Origin: Symbiodinium natans
Lineage: Eukaryota; Sar; Dinophyceae; Suessiales; Symbiodiniaceae
NCBI GenBank assembly: GCA_905221605.1
Contig: CAJNDS010002637.1
Location: forward strand, 248,001-312,000
Reading direction: 5' to 3'
Length of the DNA: 64,000 nt
Shown: in pieces, positions 1-12,179 of the stretch
Position numbering within the stretch: position 1 is the stretch's first letter
How the letters are laid out: the number at the start of each line of letters is the position of its first letter
Notes under the pieces: model-generated
Seen by the model: only the letters and a program-made list of their open reading frames with translations
Told to the model about the DNA's origin: nothing
Database searches by the model: none
Made by a program: the position numbers and the translations under genes

Positions 1-742
1 TGGTTGCAACCTGGGCTCGAGGTCTACAACTTGTTCTCTCGGCAGCTGGCGGTTTTCGTGCCTGACTTCTGGGCTGCTTGGCAGAGATTGGCAAGAAAGA
101 GTGGCAGAACCCCAAAGAATCGATGGAACGTAGCACGAGTGGCTGCCGTGTTACCTCCGAGGACTCCACGCACATCGAGGCCGACATCTTTTTGCAGCGC
201 TCTTTCTGGCTGCGCAACCTCTCCGTGAGTCCTACTGCGGCTCCTGGGCTTTCACGAGCACGGCGCATGTGTGACGCATGTGACGCATGTGTGACGCATG
301 TGACGCATGTGCGCTGCACGTGCTCGGCATCGAGGCATCCCTTTTGATCGCACTTGCCCCGCCGGGGCTCAACTTTACCAAGTTTTGGATCAGCGATGTC
401 AAGGTGGGACCGGGGAGGGGAACGGATCGAAAAGACATGAAAAGACTCAAAAGATGCAGAAGATCCAGAAGATTCCAGAAGGCCAGGAGATGAGATGTCT
501 TCCTTCTTTTCGGCCAGGTGTCCTGGAACAACCTCATGGCTCTTGACTCCAGCCCCATCGTGGTCGAAATCGAGCCTTTGTCGCCTTCAGTCTACAGTCT
601 GTGTGAGCCGTGTGAGCAAAAGTGGCTCAGTTGTCTCAGTTGTCAGTCGATGTCAGCTTTGGATCCAGCCGATACTAAAGACTCAAGATCCAAGCTGCAA
701 CTGGTTACTTGACAACATCCACGATATGCTCTGCGTCGCTTT

Positions 743-1369
743 GCAGTGCCAACCGGGCCTCTCGATGTAGTTTCTCTCGTAGACGGAGCCGTCTACGGTG
801 GCAACGGGGTCAACCTCAAGACACGGGCGCGGCCTGTGTGAGGCCGTGATTGATACTCGCGCGGGCTGAGGTCTGCGGCCATAATCGCCGCTGAGATGGG
901 ACAGACCCATCGTCCGAGCGAGTCGCTGTTTGTTGAGTCACCGAGTCGTGGCGTCTCTCCCTCCGAGGATTCCGTGTGGGCAGAGGCCGCGGAGCTGCCA
1001 GCGGGAAGCGAGGAGGAGGCCGCGAGAGGGGTTTGGGGTTGTAGGGCCTTGTAAATAGCAGAGCAAGCCAGACTGAGAGCAATTGCTGCTCCAGTGGAGC
1101 CCGCCGAGGTTGAAGACCTCATCTCCAGATGGTTGGACGTAGTGGGAGGGGTTCAACCTGACCCCTTTCAAGGCGGAGCAAGATTGAGCAAGTGTCATCT
1201 GCGCCTTGAAGCTGAAGGCTTGTGGAAAACAACCCGCCGAGGCAAATATCCCCTTTTGGACGCAGCCACGTTCCGTGTGCGTCACGTGGATCTTCTCATC
1301 GACAGTCCAACGCGATACGGGCAAGTGGACGTTTCGTTGCGAGGCCAGGGCGCCCCAGAAAACCGGTAG
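743..1369 (+). CDS. Exon-like open segments, unassigned
   Basis: Three open stretches lie close together on the + strand. About 746-829 reads as a short segment ending in a stop. About 892-1053 is acidic and serine/glutamate-rich. 1094-1369 has a 91-codon open frame with an ordinary protein-like composition (it begins EPAEVEDLIS). Their composition suits coding exons better than random sequence, but I recognise no family and could not place splice joins with confidence. A 159-codon frame on the opposite strand overlaps them, so strand is uncertain too. They could be exons of one multi-exon gene, since such short exons are normal in this window, or chance frames. Confidence 0.22.
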
Positions 1370-4300
1370 AATGCCAAGTCGCCCAGTGGCCCATAGGGAT
1401 CCACGAGACCTTGTCACAGGGGCTTCTCGAACTTCTCAGCCAGGCCTGGAAGCCAGGGCCGTGAACCAGGAAGGGCGACAGGAAGACCTGACGCTCGGAC
1501 ACACAATGGCAACAATACTGTCCACCACCACACCTCTACACACATGTGCACAATGCAGCAGAGTTAATCAAAATAGTACGAATAAGAATAAGAGAAAATG
1601 ATAGTCGCCACAATAGTATCAGTCGCCTTCTTTCGCAGGATGACCATGCTCGAGGATGGAAAGGATGGGCGTGCAGGGACCATCCGGATGTCCCGGCTCG
1701 TGGAGTGCAGCCAAGCCTCCGTGCGATACCGCTCGCCACCTGTAGGTGCCTGCACGCGAAAGAGATAGAGAGGGAGAGAGAGAGTGAGGGATGGTTTTGA
1801 GAAGTTGTGAGTCGGAGGATAAGTGGCACAACATCAGCTGTCAGAGTCTTGGCTGTGCTCTGCCCTGGTCAGTTGCATTGTCCAGCAGGCCATGCTTCGG
1901 ACGACTTCTCTGCAGACTACCTGCCCCTCGGAAACCCAGTAACACAACTCTAACGGCGAGGTGGTCCAAAATTCTGAGCCCGTTTGCATCTTTCCTCTGC
2001 CCGAGCTGCTGTTGCCTTGGACCATAAGGCTGGAGCCAACTCCTCTCAGCCTGCTACTGCGCCAGGTGAAGAATGCGAGTTGGTTGCATTGTCGCTCTCC
2101 AATTGTGGCAAGGACTTGTTGTTGCAAAAGGTTTCCTGTCATCCAGCGTCCTAGAACAACCCCGGCCATCGAATAACAGAGAATAACAACGCCGAAGCAG
2201 AAGTCGGCTTTTGGCCTTTCAGTCTGCGTTTTCGCTGCAGCACGGCAGGTTCAGAACGAGGAAGTCTTGGGAAAACAGCTATGTATGTAAGGGTTGTGAG
2301 GGCTTCTCAGGGTGGTCTAGCGGATGTGTGTTGGTGGCGTTTGATGTGCCCCGTGCGGCTCAGGCCTCGGATCTGCGACACATTCTCCACCAGCGCTACA
2401 CCATCACGTAGCCTGGAAACGAAGCACAAGATGTTAAGCACTTATAAGCAATACACGAGACACATGAGACGACATAAAATGCCAAAACACACGACACTGT
2501 TGGGATTGCGCCTCTCTTTTTTCGTAGAAAGAGCCTCTCACTCTCTAAGACTGACTGAGGCTCCCCAGCAGTGCCATGTTTCTTCGGTCTCCCTTCGGTG
2601 AAGCAGCTCCCCCATCGCCAGCACCCGATCCACGCCTGAGCCCTTTCGACGGGCCTACGCCAGAGTGGCCCGGAGTCCCAGCAGAGGGAGCTGTGATGAG
2701 CTCTGTGTGTCCATTCTGATTGTCCATTCTGAGTGCCTATTCTGTCATTCTCCGTCAATTTCTGTGCTCTGGCAAAACTGCTGGAGTCCCTGCTGGTCTC
2801 CAGTGTTTTTTGGTGTGAGGCGGATCCAAGTGGCGAGCCACGATCAGTCAGACTGGATCTTCTCAGCTTGGAGACTTGGATGTGCAGAGCCGGTGCCTGC
2901 AAGCAGCGGAGTAGCTTCGATCTGGGGCCACTGCTCTTTTAGCTTTGCCTATGCAGCTGCATGCCTTTCTCGCTATTGACAGGATGAGCCCGCCTGCTGC
3001 CAAAACTGTAGCTGTTGCGGGCATGGGCATCGGGATGGTGGCTCCTTGCTCGCAACTCGGTCACGGCGACGGTGCCTTTGGTTGGTGGTTGCGGAGCTTT
3101 ATACTTGGGGGGAGGGGGGGGGGGTCGTGACTTAGTGACTTAGTGATCCCAGCGCCCAGACCAGGTGTTTACCTTTTTCCTGCTCAGTGTGGCGAGCAGC
3201 TGCTTCGTTGCCGTCAGGCTCGTGAAGCTTCTCGTGCCTTTGTTGTGCAGCCGGGCTGTCGCCCACAACTGGCGACTGGCGACGCCCCAGATTCGGCCAC
3301 ACGCCAAGCACCGATGTACTGCATCCTGCGCGCAAGCGCCGGTCGATACCACTCCGGCGGCACGCACGTGCGCGTGACGGACCCCCCCCCCAGCCGACCT
3401 TGCTGATGCTGCTGATGCGCCTCAGGACCCTGAGGATGCCTGAGGATGGAGAAATGAAGGGCCCATGGTGGCTCTCTGGGTAGGATCGGTAGAAGCGTTA
3501 TTTGTCATCGAGCCGCGGATGTCGACGATGCTTTGTCACAAGGGTGACGCCGGGACGGTGACGCATCCAAAAGTGTACGAAACGCGCGAAACGGAACAGA
3601 CGGCTCCCAGTGGTTCCCTTATAAGGCTCCCAAGGCTCCGAGAAAAGGTCGCCAAAAGAACCCGTCTGGTTGGAGATCTATTGTTGCGCTGCACCGTCTG
3701 TCGGGGCAGAAAAGGGTTTGAGGAGCGTGGAGAGGGAATGGCGCCTGTTGGGGTGGGGCGTGTGGGGAGTGTACCTACAGCCATGTGTGTTGCTGCACAA
3801 GTGCGACTGAGTATGCCATATCATGCCACTGTCAGTCTCCTTTCTGCAGGCCCCGGCCTTGGCTTCGCAGTTTCTTGGCTTATTGTTCCGAACTTTTTTG
3901 CTAGTATTAAAAAAAGCTAGGTCCCTGTGCAATCGATTTGAGTCCAAGCCATTCGAAGCTTCCGTCTCATGCTTTTGGCAGGATGGCTCCTCAAGGTGTC
4001 ATAATGTGGTGCCACATGGTGCCGCAGTGTCCTTGGAGGTTTTTTTTGCTGACTAAGGATTTCTTTGGAGGATGACATTTTTGAACCTCCCTCCCTGGCT
4101 CTGATAGTGAGCATCGGCGCCTGGTGGGCCATAGGCTTGGAAGTAGCCTCGGCAGATTCAAGACTGTTTCAATTCAGGACACGTCGTTATGAAGGGCGAC
4201 TCTTGTGTAAACAGCCTGAGCGCCCTTTCTGCTGAAAAAAGCTGCACATAGCGAAGTGCATGAAGTGCCGAGTGAGAGTGAGCGACCGCAGCTTTTGAAG

Positions 4301-4600
4301 TGCTGCAGTGTCCCTTGCTGCAAATGAGCTCCGGGAGCAAGCTGCGCCGAGAATTGGAGCAGAAGTGAATAGAAGTGATGTCAGCCAAGCAGCCAAATGC
4401 CGCAAAAGCCTTCATTAGCAGGCAAGTACTGCCAAGCTCCAGTCGCATCTTTGGCTGAGTCTGCACAGAGCCCCCAGAGCGTTAATTCAGGCGCTGCCCA
4501 ATCGCACCCCAAAGACATGCTCCGAAAGAAGTCGGACTTCTGCTCTTGGGGCTGCGGGTGATTGAGCAGCATATGCCTTGGCAATTTTTTCCACAACCTT
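1370..4600. other. Spacer or intron sequence, no assignable gene
   Basis: Both strands show only short open frames with no recognisable motif. A homopolymer G run lies at about 3111-3124 and a C run near 3384-3393. The largest frame (3465-3920, +, 151 codons) has a patchy composition and no family resemblance. I see no RNA gene or mobile-element ends here. Confidence 0.4.
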
Positions 4601-4612
4601 CCTCTGGTTTTC

Positions 4613-4770
4613 AGGTCATTGAGACTGAGATAGAGGTGTGGGGAGCGACAGCAAGCGGAGGGATGTGCTTTTTGAAGGCAACCTTGCCATCAGCCTCAGA
4701 GGTCTTGAACGGTCCAGGGCATGACCAGGGGATGGGCTTCATGGGCAATGACATGACCGTGGAGGCCTGA
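4613..4770 (+). CDS. Possible exon, unassigned
   Basis: A pyrimidine-rich tract ending in AG precedes an open frame (VIETEIEVWGA...) that runs about 50 codons to a stop at 4770. The composition is protein-like. A 228-codon frame on the minus strand (4611-5297) covers the same bases, but it includes a poly-proline stretch caused by the G run at about 5045-5056, so I favour the + strand. No family recognised. Confidence 0.2.
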
Positions 4771-5229
4771 AAAATCTGTACCTTCCAACTACGTCCCATG
4801 ACGTAGCCTCCATGTAGGAGCTCTCCTGCTTGGAGTGCCCCTCCTTTGAAAATTTGGGGGCAAGACAACGAAACATCTGCGGCGGAGTGGACCAACTCCT
4901 TGCTGAACCGTGCGGCGTTTGGCCTCGAAAGAAGGGGCTCAGGGCATTCGGAAGCTCCCCAGGCCGGGACGTTTCCCTGGACTCCGAGCGACTGAAAATG
5001 GGGGCCAAGTTCGCCAATGTTGCTCCATGTTGCTGCGTTGCTGCTCATGCCGGCGGGGGGGGGGGGGTCAAAAAGCCCGGACCGGTTTGGTGGGGGGTGC
5101 TGCTGGGGCCTTCCGGAGGCGAGCTCCTCGTCGCCGACCTTGGGCCGCCGCCTGAGTGCAGGCTTTGCTGTGATGGGTTCTTGGGTGCAGCTCCTTGTCG
5201 CTTCCTTGTATATTATAAATACTGAGATT

Positions 5230-5631
5230 TCATAGTACCGAAGCCAGGAACTTGAGGTAGGTATAGCGGTTGGCGAAGACTGGCTGGCGAAAGACACCGC
5301 TAAAGACTTCGAGCTTTCCGCATGTTTTTTTCATGCGATGCTCTGTGGCCTTGTGGAAGAAGCGGCGAAAGACTTTGGCACTTTCGACGCAGAAGCGCAA
5401 ATTCTGCGTACAGGAGTGTTGTACAACCATCACCTCGATCAGCCGAAGAACGTGGGTGACGGGGAAGGCATCCTTCATCTCGTGATCCTCAGCCACACCT
5501 TGAACGCAAAGTACCTCTGTCGTACCACGCCTAGGCCTATCGCTTGACACACGGTCAGCTTTGTGGGCACTTCGGCTATTCTTCCAGAATTCTGCTTCTT
5601 GCTTGGATATTTTGAATGCCGTGATGCACAT
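5230..5631. CDS. Coding-like on both strands, strand unresolved
   Basis: A minus-strand frame of 133 codons (5230-5631) and a plus-strand frame of 69 codons (5338-5547) overlap. Both have balanced, protein-like composition with no low complexity. Only one can be real in most of this interval. The identifiable genes of the window are all on the + strand, which favours the + frame; the minus frame is longer. I recognise no domain in either. Confidence 0.2.
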
Positions 5632-5865
5632 CGCATGTGCAAATTTAGCTACGCGAGGCAGTTGCGCGTCGATTCGCGTTTGACGGCTAGTTTGATGTCC
5701 ATCTGTGGTGGAGTGTAAGCGGGCGCGGGCCTGGAAGGTAGTTGCCCAACGCGCGGAAATCTGCCTGGTAGTTTCCTTGTTTTTTCAGCTGGTTCTGGAG
5801 GGGGGTGTTTTTTTTGTGGGTGGGGCTGGGTGGGGGGGGATCCATGCCTACTTCCTGCGTTTTAA

Positions 5866-6232
5866 CCTCTTTGTACAAAGTACAGCACAAGGATGTGGAA
5901 CAAGACACGTTGTCACAAGCGTCCATGCCTGCCGCGACTGCCCAAGAACACTGGTATTGCATTTACAGCGTTTTATGCCAAAAACACTGGTATTTGCAGC
6001 GTTTTCGCCAATTTAACTTTGTACACCATACTGCACAAGCATGTGGAACAAGACACGTTGTCACAAGCGTCCATGCCTTTGAATTGGCGAACATGCCCAA
6101 GCACTGGAATTTACGGTGTTTTTGACTCTTTGCACAACATACTGCACAAAGATGTTGAACAAGAAAAGCTCTCGCAAGCGCCCAGGCCTTTTGCGACGAT
6201 GCCCAAAACTTGCACTGAAAACCCCAAAGCAA
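5866..6232 (+). repeat. Degenerate tandem repeat, ~110-150 bp unit, 3 copies
   Basis: Three diverged copies begin near 5866, 6013 and 6122. Each carries a 'gcacaaNgatgttgaacaag'-like block followed by 'cgtccatgcc'-like sequence, and the first two contain a 'cactggtatttNcag'-like block. The same 'ggtatttacagtgttt' word recurs four times at 17.1-17.35 kb inside PP1 intron 14, so this looks like a dispersed repeat family. Copies are too diverged to call exact ends by eye. Confidence 0.6.
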
Positions 6233-8209
6233 TGCGTTAAGAAAAGTAGTTTTAAGCAGAAACGCACTGTCAAGCAGACACCGCGCCCAGGCAAAATAGA
6301 GCGCGTTAGCCTGGCAGTTAAGACCCCATGGACGGATGTGGAGCAGGTGAATTCTGTTCATATATGGGTCAAACCATGAACTGATGAAGTGTCATGCTCC
6401 AACGATAACCGCTTGGAGTTCCGGCGCACAGAGGACCGAACAAACTTCCGACACCCTGAGAAAGTTATATTATACCCTCTCATGATCCAAGGGGTTTTCG
6501 TGCCAAGAAACGAGCATTAGTGCAGAATCCACGTTCAACGTTTCTGATGAGGTTCGGCCAACCTCTCCGACATCCTTCGATCCACCTCGGCAGGACACCT
6601 AAAAGAAGATGGCCCCGAATAACACTTGCAGGATTTCAACTGCGTACTCGGCCTGCTGACTTTTTGCAGTTCAACATTCTTAGCCGCCTTTGTCTCGAGC
6701 TTCGAGTTCCATCAGCACTGCACCAATGAGTGTGCGCGCGCGCCATTTCAGCAGTCTTCACAGTGTTGCTCACATGCGGCGATGACTATGCCTCAGCTTA
6801 CCCGAGCAACGAGGCCTTCGCAGAGCATGTGAGCGGCACGTCTTCGCATGGAAGCTGGCCACCTAGCATTGCAATGACTCAGCGAAGCTGTCCAGGATCA
6901 CTTAGAGGCATCGGGAGCTGTGTCAAAGAATGAGGTCGGACAGGACACTCGACACCTCTCCAGGAAGGGGACGCCCAGGCATGCCCGCTGCATTCCGCAT
7001 GAAACCTGTGAAGCTGTGAAGCAACGGCCATGAATCAAGCATTTGGAGCATGAGTGATCTGTTGAAAGCAAAGACCAAGGGCATGATGATCACAAAGACA
7101 AAAGGTCGCTCGTGCGCAGAGCTCCTCGGGCAGTTCAAGTGGAGGTGTGCCTTTTTTGGATTCCAATCATGGCAGTGGCATAGAGTGGCACTCAGACTGG
7201 GCACGAACCATCCGCACCTCGGTAGGAGGCGAGCGGCAGCCAGGTCTTGATCAGCGACAAGCCTTGGAGGCAGGGGAAGCTCTGTATGCGCCCATTCGTA
7301 TGACTCCTCAGTTGCATTCGGTTGAGTTGCCCGTGCGGAAACAGTGAGCAGTTGTGCAGTAAGCGGCGCATGTGGCAGCCTACAAAGCCTGATTCCTCCA
7401 GAGAGCCTCTTGTAAGCCCCTGGAACTCCTAACTGCTCAAAGGCTTTTGCGGGCGGAACCATTTTTTGCGTCATTCCTGCCGGTTTTTCTAACCTCTACA
7501 TTTGTGCCAGCATTCTGCTTTCTCATTCAGTTGCATTATCGGTTTTGTCAGGCCTTGGTGCAAGATGTGGCGGCGGAGCCTGTCTGTGTACCGAGCCAAG
7601 AAGCCGGAATAAGAATAATCCGAAGCCCACCCCGGCTTCCTTGACGCTGTGAAGCAGCTAAGAATAGCGGTTGCAAGCCACTAAGTCACTGAGCCAATTC
7701 GAGCAGCTGCAAGCATGCAAGCCCTCTGATGTAATCGCTGAGTGGGTGAGGCTTTCTCAACGAATGCCTTGTCCTCAGCTTTTCGTTTGGGATTCGGTAT
7801 AGTTTTTGTTTTTCAGTTGCTCCCGTTAGCATGGGCTCATGAACTTCTGCCGCATAGAACGCCTCTGCAAATGCCATGAACCCACACCGAACTACACCGA
7901 ACGCCCAAGCTGTACTGCAGAATCATGCTGACAGCACTTCCAGAGTACTTCTTTGAGCTTGGGGCAATGGCGGGTGCAATTGCCAGCCTTGGAGGCCAGA
8001 GCCGTTTGGCACGGTGGAAGTACTCCGGCAGTACTGTAGCTAGCCTTGTGCCGAAGACAGAGTTTGTAAGCTGTTTTGGCCCGTGTGCACCACTGTTCCG
8101 CAATGGAATGCTGAAGTTTACAGCCCCATCCCACAGTGTCACAAGCCCACTCCAGCTACATGGCATGATGCGGCGGCTGATATCCGGTAGCGAAGGAAAA
8201 CTAAGCTAA
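6233..8209. other. Unassigned interval with weak exon-like segments
   Basis: Candidate coding pieces are 6513-6602 (+, acidic, ends in a stop), 6730-6933 (+, 67 codons, contains CGDDYASAYPSNEAFAEHV) and 7062-7140 (+, lysine-rich). On the minus strand, 7686-7877 has a 63-codon frame starting with ATG. Piece 6730-6933 could be an upstream exon of the acid phosphatase that ends at 12,179, but the resemblance is too weak to assert. No repeats or RNA genes are seen. Confidence 0.25.
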
Positions 8210-8485
8210 ACTTCGTGTCGTCACTGGAGCGGAGCAGGTATTCTGGCCTTCGCCTCCTGTGCATGCGCTGGCGCTTCCTTCGCCGCACTCGGGCGCAAAG
8301 TCTTCGCCAAGTACTGCGGCCACAACATTCGATGGGTGCTCTCGGGTTCATGCGCTCAGCAGGTCAGGCTTCGGCTGGGCTCTCGTTCGCCCCTGAAGGT
8401 TCAAAAGCCTGTCGAAGGGATGGAACTGATCCAAGTGCAGGTGTGGCACGACTCCATGAATTCACGACCAAGGGACATAGCATAG
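8210..8485 (+). CDS. Exon-like frame with hydrophobic segment
   Basis: An open frame of about 91 codons runs from the stop at 8207-8209 to the stop at 8483-8485. It starts with a small-residue hydrophobic stretch (ILAFASCACAGASFAALG, about 8241-8294) that could be a membrane segment or signal anchor. A well-mixed basic segment follows (GRKVFAKYCGHNIRWVLSG) and continues without interruption past 8400. A splice acceptor (gcag followed by G) at about 8239 would suit the local pattern. The composition is convincingly protein-like, but I do not recognise the family, and the true ends depend on splicing. Confidence 0.42.
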   Translation, partial: TSCRHWSGAGILAFASCACAGASFAALGRKVFAKYCGHNIRWVLSGSCAQQVRLRLGSRSPLKVQKPVEGMELIQVQVWHDSMNSRPRDIA

Positions 8486-8717
8486 GACATAAATATGCAC
8501 ATGTTCAAACCGGTGTGAAAGGTCATCCACCGGCATGGAGCTCGTTCTCTTTGGGCCCCTTTGCAGTGCTGGGCAAGGAGTGTAGGTGCCCCATCGGCGC
8601 CTCCTCTGCAAGGAAGTGGATGCAGAAGGATGCAGACATGTGTAACCGCGAACGCGAGAGTCCACGACAGGATATGGGAAGGCCACAAGTGTTTTGGAGT
8701 CAAGTCAGGCTCATGGA

Positions 8718-9291
8718 TCAAGATTTGACAAGATTAAAAATTAAAACCCTCATTGCAGGCACGTAACCCGTGGTGTGCCAAGAATAAGCGCAAGTTGGCG
8801 TGAAAGTTCCGTTTTTGAAAATCGCAAGCGGCCTGGCAAAACAGGATTGGGGTCCGGACGAAATGGAGGTTCGCATGGCGCGCTGCTTTTCAAACTCCAA
8901 TTTCCCCCCCCCCCCCCCCCCCCCCCCAACTTGCTCAGTCACAATCCCACTCACACGGTTTTTCTGAGGAGCTATGGCCTGCCACGGCCCGTATCGACGC
9001 GCCGTGATATGCAAAGCCCCAAAGCCTAAAGTAGCGCCCATAAACCCGCACCGCACAGCCGACAACAGGGTGGGGGTCTGGGCAGCTGCCAAGCTCATCC
9101 CGGCTCGGTTTCGCTGCGGTGCCTGGTGCCGTGAATTCAAAGTACGTTGCACTCAGAGCCACGCAACGGCCAAGGTCTGCCTAGTATGGTTGAGAAAATT
9201 ACAGTTACACTGTTGCACTTTTGGCGGGAGCGCGAAGTGCCTTCACCGAAGTTTTGAAGAAAACAAAACAACTTCAAGGTCAAAATCATAA
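8718..9291. CDS. Overlapping coding-like frames on both strands
   Basis: The minus strand has a 144-codon ATG frame (8718-9152). Its first ~70 residues look like a small mitochondrial or membrane protein, with a hydrophobic stretch AVRCGFMGATLGFGALHI, but the rest runs through a poly-glycine block created by the C tract at about 8906-8929. The plus strand has a 105-codon frame (8974-9291) of basic composition. Only one is likely to be real and I cannot decide which. No family is recognised for either. Confidence 0.22.
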
Positions 9292-11640
9292 ACGTCCACG
9301 AGTTGTTGAGTCGCTGGGGACATTTTGGGGTGCTGAAATGTAGACGCCCTGAGGACTCTTGCCTCGGTGGATTATGTTCTCCTTTCACCACTACCCCTGC
9401 AGATTCCGCATCACACGCAGCAAGACAGTTTCACATGCCATTTTAGTTGTGATGGCGCGTAGTTTGTGAGGAGCATCCACCTTTTCGCTGCCCCTCGGCA
9501 TTGTTGGTTAGATGATAGACGTGGCAGTCGCAGACAGCCTCTGCATTTTGAGGCAATTTGCCTTTCTCCATCAGTGTGGGAAGAGCACGGCGCGCGTCTC
9601 GGAGCTGCCTTTGGCATCTTTTCGCCTCCTACGCACAGCAAGGCCGCTCACGAAGCACTTTGATCAGCCTGGGGGCTGTGGCCTCGGTTCACTGCTGGAC
9701 GAGGCCCCAGAACAGCTCCTCTGTCGTCTAAGACAGGGTGCGAAGCAACTGGAGCAACCCACTGTTTTTTCGGCTAAGCTTCTCTTTTACGGTGCGGCTC
9801 TTGAAGTGCCGGTTCTGCGCGATTCTGCGCGTGTCTCGTGTCCAGCAGTGCGGCTACGTCGTCTTCAACGCAAACGGTCTTGCCACGTTTTTGCCCTTTG
9901 ATGCCACAGCCAAGGTTTAAGAATTTAGCTTGGTCGCTCAATGCCAGCTACCAGCACACCTCTTTGTGGAAACACTTGAGTCTGAGTGACGACAGTGTCT
10001 GCCATTGCCTGAGCATGGATCGGGTCTGCTGGCCGTGTTTTGCTGCTGAATCATTCCTTTCTGGAGTTGGCTGAGATCTGTACTCTTGCGACAATGAGCG
10101 CAATCTGGCAAGCAGCTTGGCTCCATATGTTCCGTTGGAATTCTTGCCGGGGGGCAGAAGTGGACATGGGGCATATGCGGCATATGACGCCCGTGAAGCC
10201 CGTGATCAAGTCTTAAAAACCCGACTTAAAGACATCAGATTCATTAGGTGTTCAGACATCTTCAGGTTGGGTGGTTGTCTACACTTTAGGGCTTAAAGGG
10301 ACAATGGCAATCAAGCGGTTGTTGCTACTCCAAGCCTGTATGCTGCGCTATTCTAACCCTTCTCGCAATAGTGGTCTTGCTTGGCTGCAGCAGAAGCCGT
10401 AGAAAGAGCCACTGAACAAGCTTACAAAAGGCGGATGATCCTACCAAACGCTTGTTGAAAAGCGACAAGCCCAAAAACGTAAACGCACGACTTGCCAGAT
10501 CAAGTGCGCAAACGTGGGCTCCCTGCTCAGGTGTGGATCTGCTGACATCACAGCTGTTTGCTGGTTCTCAAGCAGATTCTGCAGCGACGTGTCTGCATTC
10601 TGCGCGTTTCGATTGGGATCTTCTGAATTTGCATGGTGGCCAATCAGGTTGAAATACACACGCTACCTGCCAAAGATGACCCCTTCGAGTTACCTGGTTG
10701 TGTTGCCACATCGCCCTGCGATGGCTCTCCCGTACAAGCTATGGAGGCGGGCATTTTGGTGGCGCTGTTCACAAGGGCAGGAACGAGATCAGCACGTGCT
10801 GTCGGATTGGCTTCACAAGGAGATCGAGATGGACAAGAACTACCGAGCATTCGCCTCGACCTGGCTGCAGCAAGCAAATGCCTCCCGCCCCGTAAATCAG
10901 CCACATCAGCCAAAGCAAGTGCAATGGCGTGCGCAGACGTAATTTCAGAGAGCCGGGGGTTTCAAAGATAGAATCCTCTGAGGTGTCATGGAACCGAGAA
11001 AATTTTGACTGCATCCTAACGGCGAGGTGTGCAGGCAGGGGGCGAATTCCTTTGTCGTCCCCTGGAGTGTTTGGGTGTTGCACTCCGGTTGCACTGGGTT
11101 GCACTGGGTTTCAGTGCGAGGCTTGGGCCTGCCCACTGCAATTCACAACGAGCTTGCCGATGAGGCTTGCAAGCGCAAGCCCGACAGTAGCCAAGCATAG
11201 CCAAGCAGTTTGCCTGTGCTCCTTGCATACATTTGCAAACTCTGAGAATCAATGAAAATCACCATTGCTGTTGCACCAATGCAGAAGGCGTTGTATTGGG
11301 GATGGCGGCAGCAAATGGCTCCGGCTCCTTGCTGATGGAGATGTAGCACGTGACTGTCTAGGTGCCAGTAGACGCAGGGGTCCGTTCAGCTTGGTTGCAG
11401 CAACTGGCGACAGAGGTAGAAAGGGCAGAGAGGGGAGAGCGAACAGAGGTCCGCACTACAAATTGGACGTCTCTGGTGGCGTCAAGGGCGTCAGCGCCTC
11501 ATTTCTGCAACTGAGCTACCCTCATAGGTGTTTGATGTGTTTCTCAGCACGAGCCACGATCGGAGCCATTCGTGAAATGAAAGCAGTAGCAGCATCGACA
11601 GTGTAGCACAAAGGGAGTACACATATGCACGGATCACCAG
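9292..11640 (+). other. Unassigned interval, probable introns and exons upstream of acid phosphatase
   Basis: Coding-like + strand pieces occur at about 9512-9901 (129-codon frame), 10,790-10,942 (frame containing DWLHKEIEMDKNYRAFAST), 11,146-11,200 (HNELADEACKRKPDSS) and 11,547-11,606 (ATIGAIREMKAVAASTV, then a stop). The catalytic RHGxRxP motif of the histidine acid phosphatase should lie upstream of 11,641, but I did not find it. These pieces are therefore candidates for earlier exons, not assignments. Confidence 0.25.
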
Positions 11641-12179
11641 GCTGGAGGCTATAGCCAACAAGCTCAAGATGGCATCTGATGGACCGAAGCTGGCCGTGTG
11701 GTCTACGCATGACAGCACCTCGTTCATGCTCAGCCTTGGTGCCCAGCATCTGCCATGCAATGAAGTTTCGTGACGTGCGAGGCACCATGATCTACCTGCT
11801 CAATGCACTTGGGGGATGGGAAGCTTGGCTTACAGCGTTTTTACAGAGGTTGGATGTGTTTGCCATGCGTTTTTTTGCTTGTTGCTTGCAGCCCGTATGA
11901 AGTCCCTTGTCAACGCGCCCTGCAACCTTGCAGTTTTTCAGTCAGACGCACCGACGCCCAGCCGAGGACGGCCGGTGGCCAGGCGGCTCTTTGTACTGAA
12001 ACTGATGCTCATAGATTTTCGGCCGATCCGCTTCTGTGGCAGGCTACGCTTCGGTCGTGGTTTTGGAGCTCTACGCGAGCCCCAACAAGGGTGAAGGGGA
12101 GACACTTCTTCGCGTGGTGCGCGATGGGGAGCCCCTAACTCTGGGAGTCTGTGGGGAGGCGCTTCAGACGGGGGTTTAG
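11641..12179 (+). CDS. Histidine acid phosphatase, C-terminal exons
   Basis: Histidine acid phosphatases hydrolyse phosphomonoesters with two active-site histidines, and the second lies in a C-terminal HD motif. Exon 11,641-~11,712 starts after 'cacc-ag' and encodes ANKLKMASDGPKLAVWSTHD, then STSFMLSLGA. This matches the family pattern in which a variable helix is followed by a strand and the proton-donor 'S-HD-T/S'. Exon 12,043-12,179 starts after 'ggc-ag' and encodes YASVVVLELYASPN, then LLRVVRDGEPLTL, the typical C-terminal strands, and ends with TAG. The HD exon could end at 'cttg|gtgccc' (GT donor, correct phase). About a dozen residues expected between the two pieces are not located, so a small exon is probably missing. 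The N-terminal RHGxRxP exon was not found. The family call is secure; the gene extent is not. Confidence 0.78.

Noticed and set aside
4611-5297. 228-codon minus-strand ORF
   Set aside because: Contains a poly-proline block from the G run at about 5.05 kb and no recognisable domain; a + strand exon candidate overlaps it.
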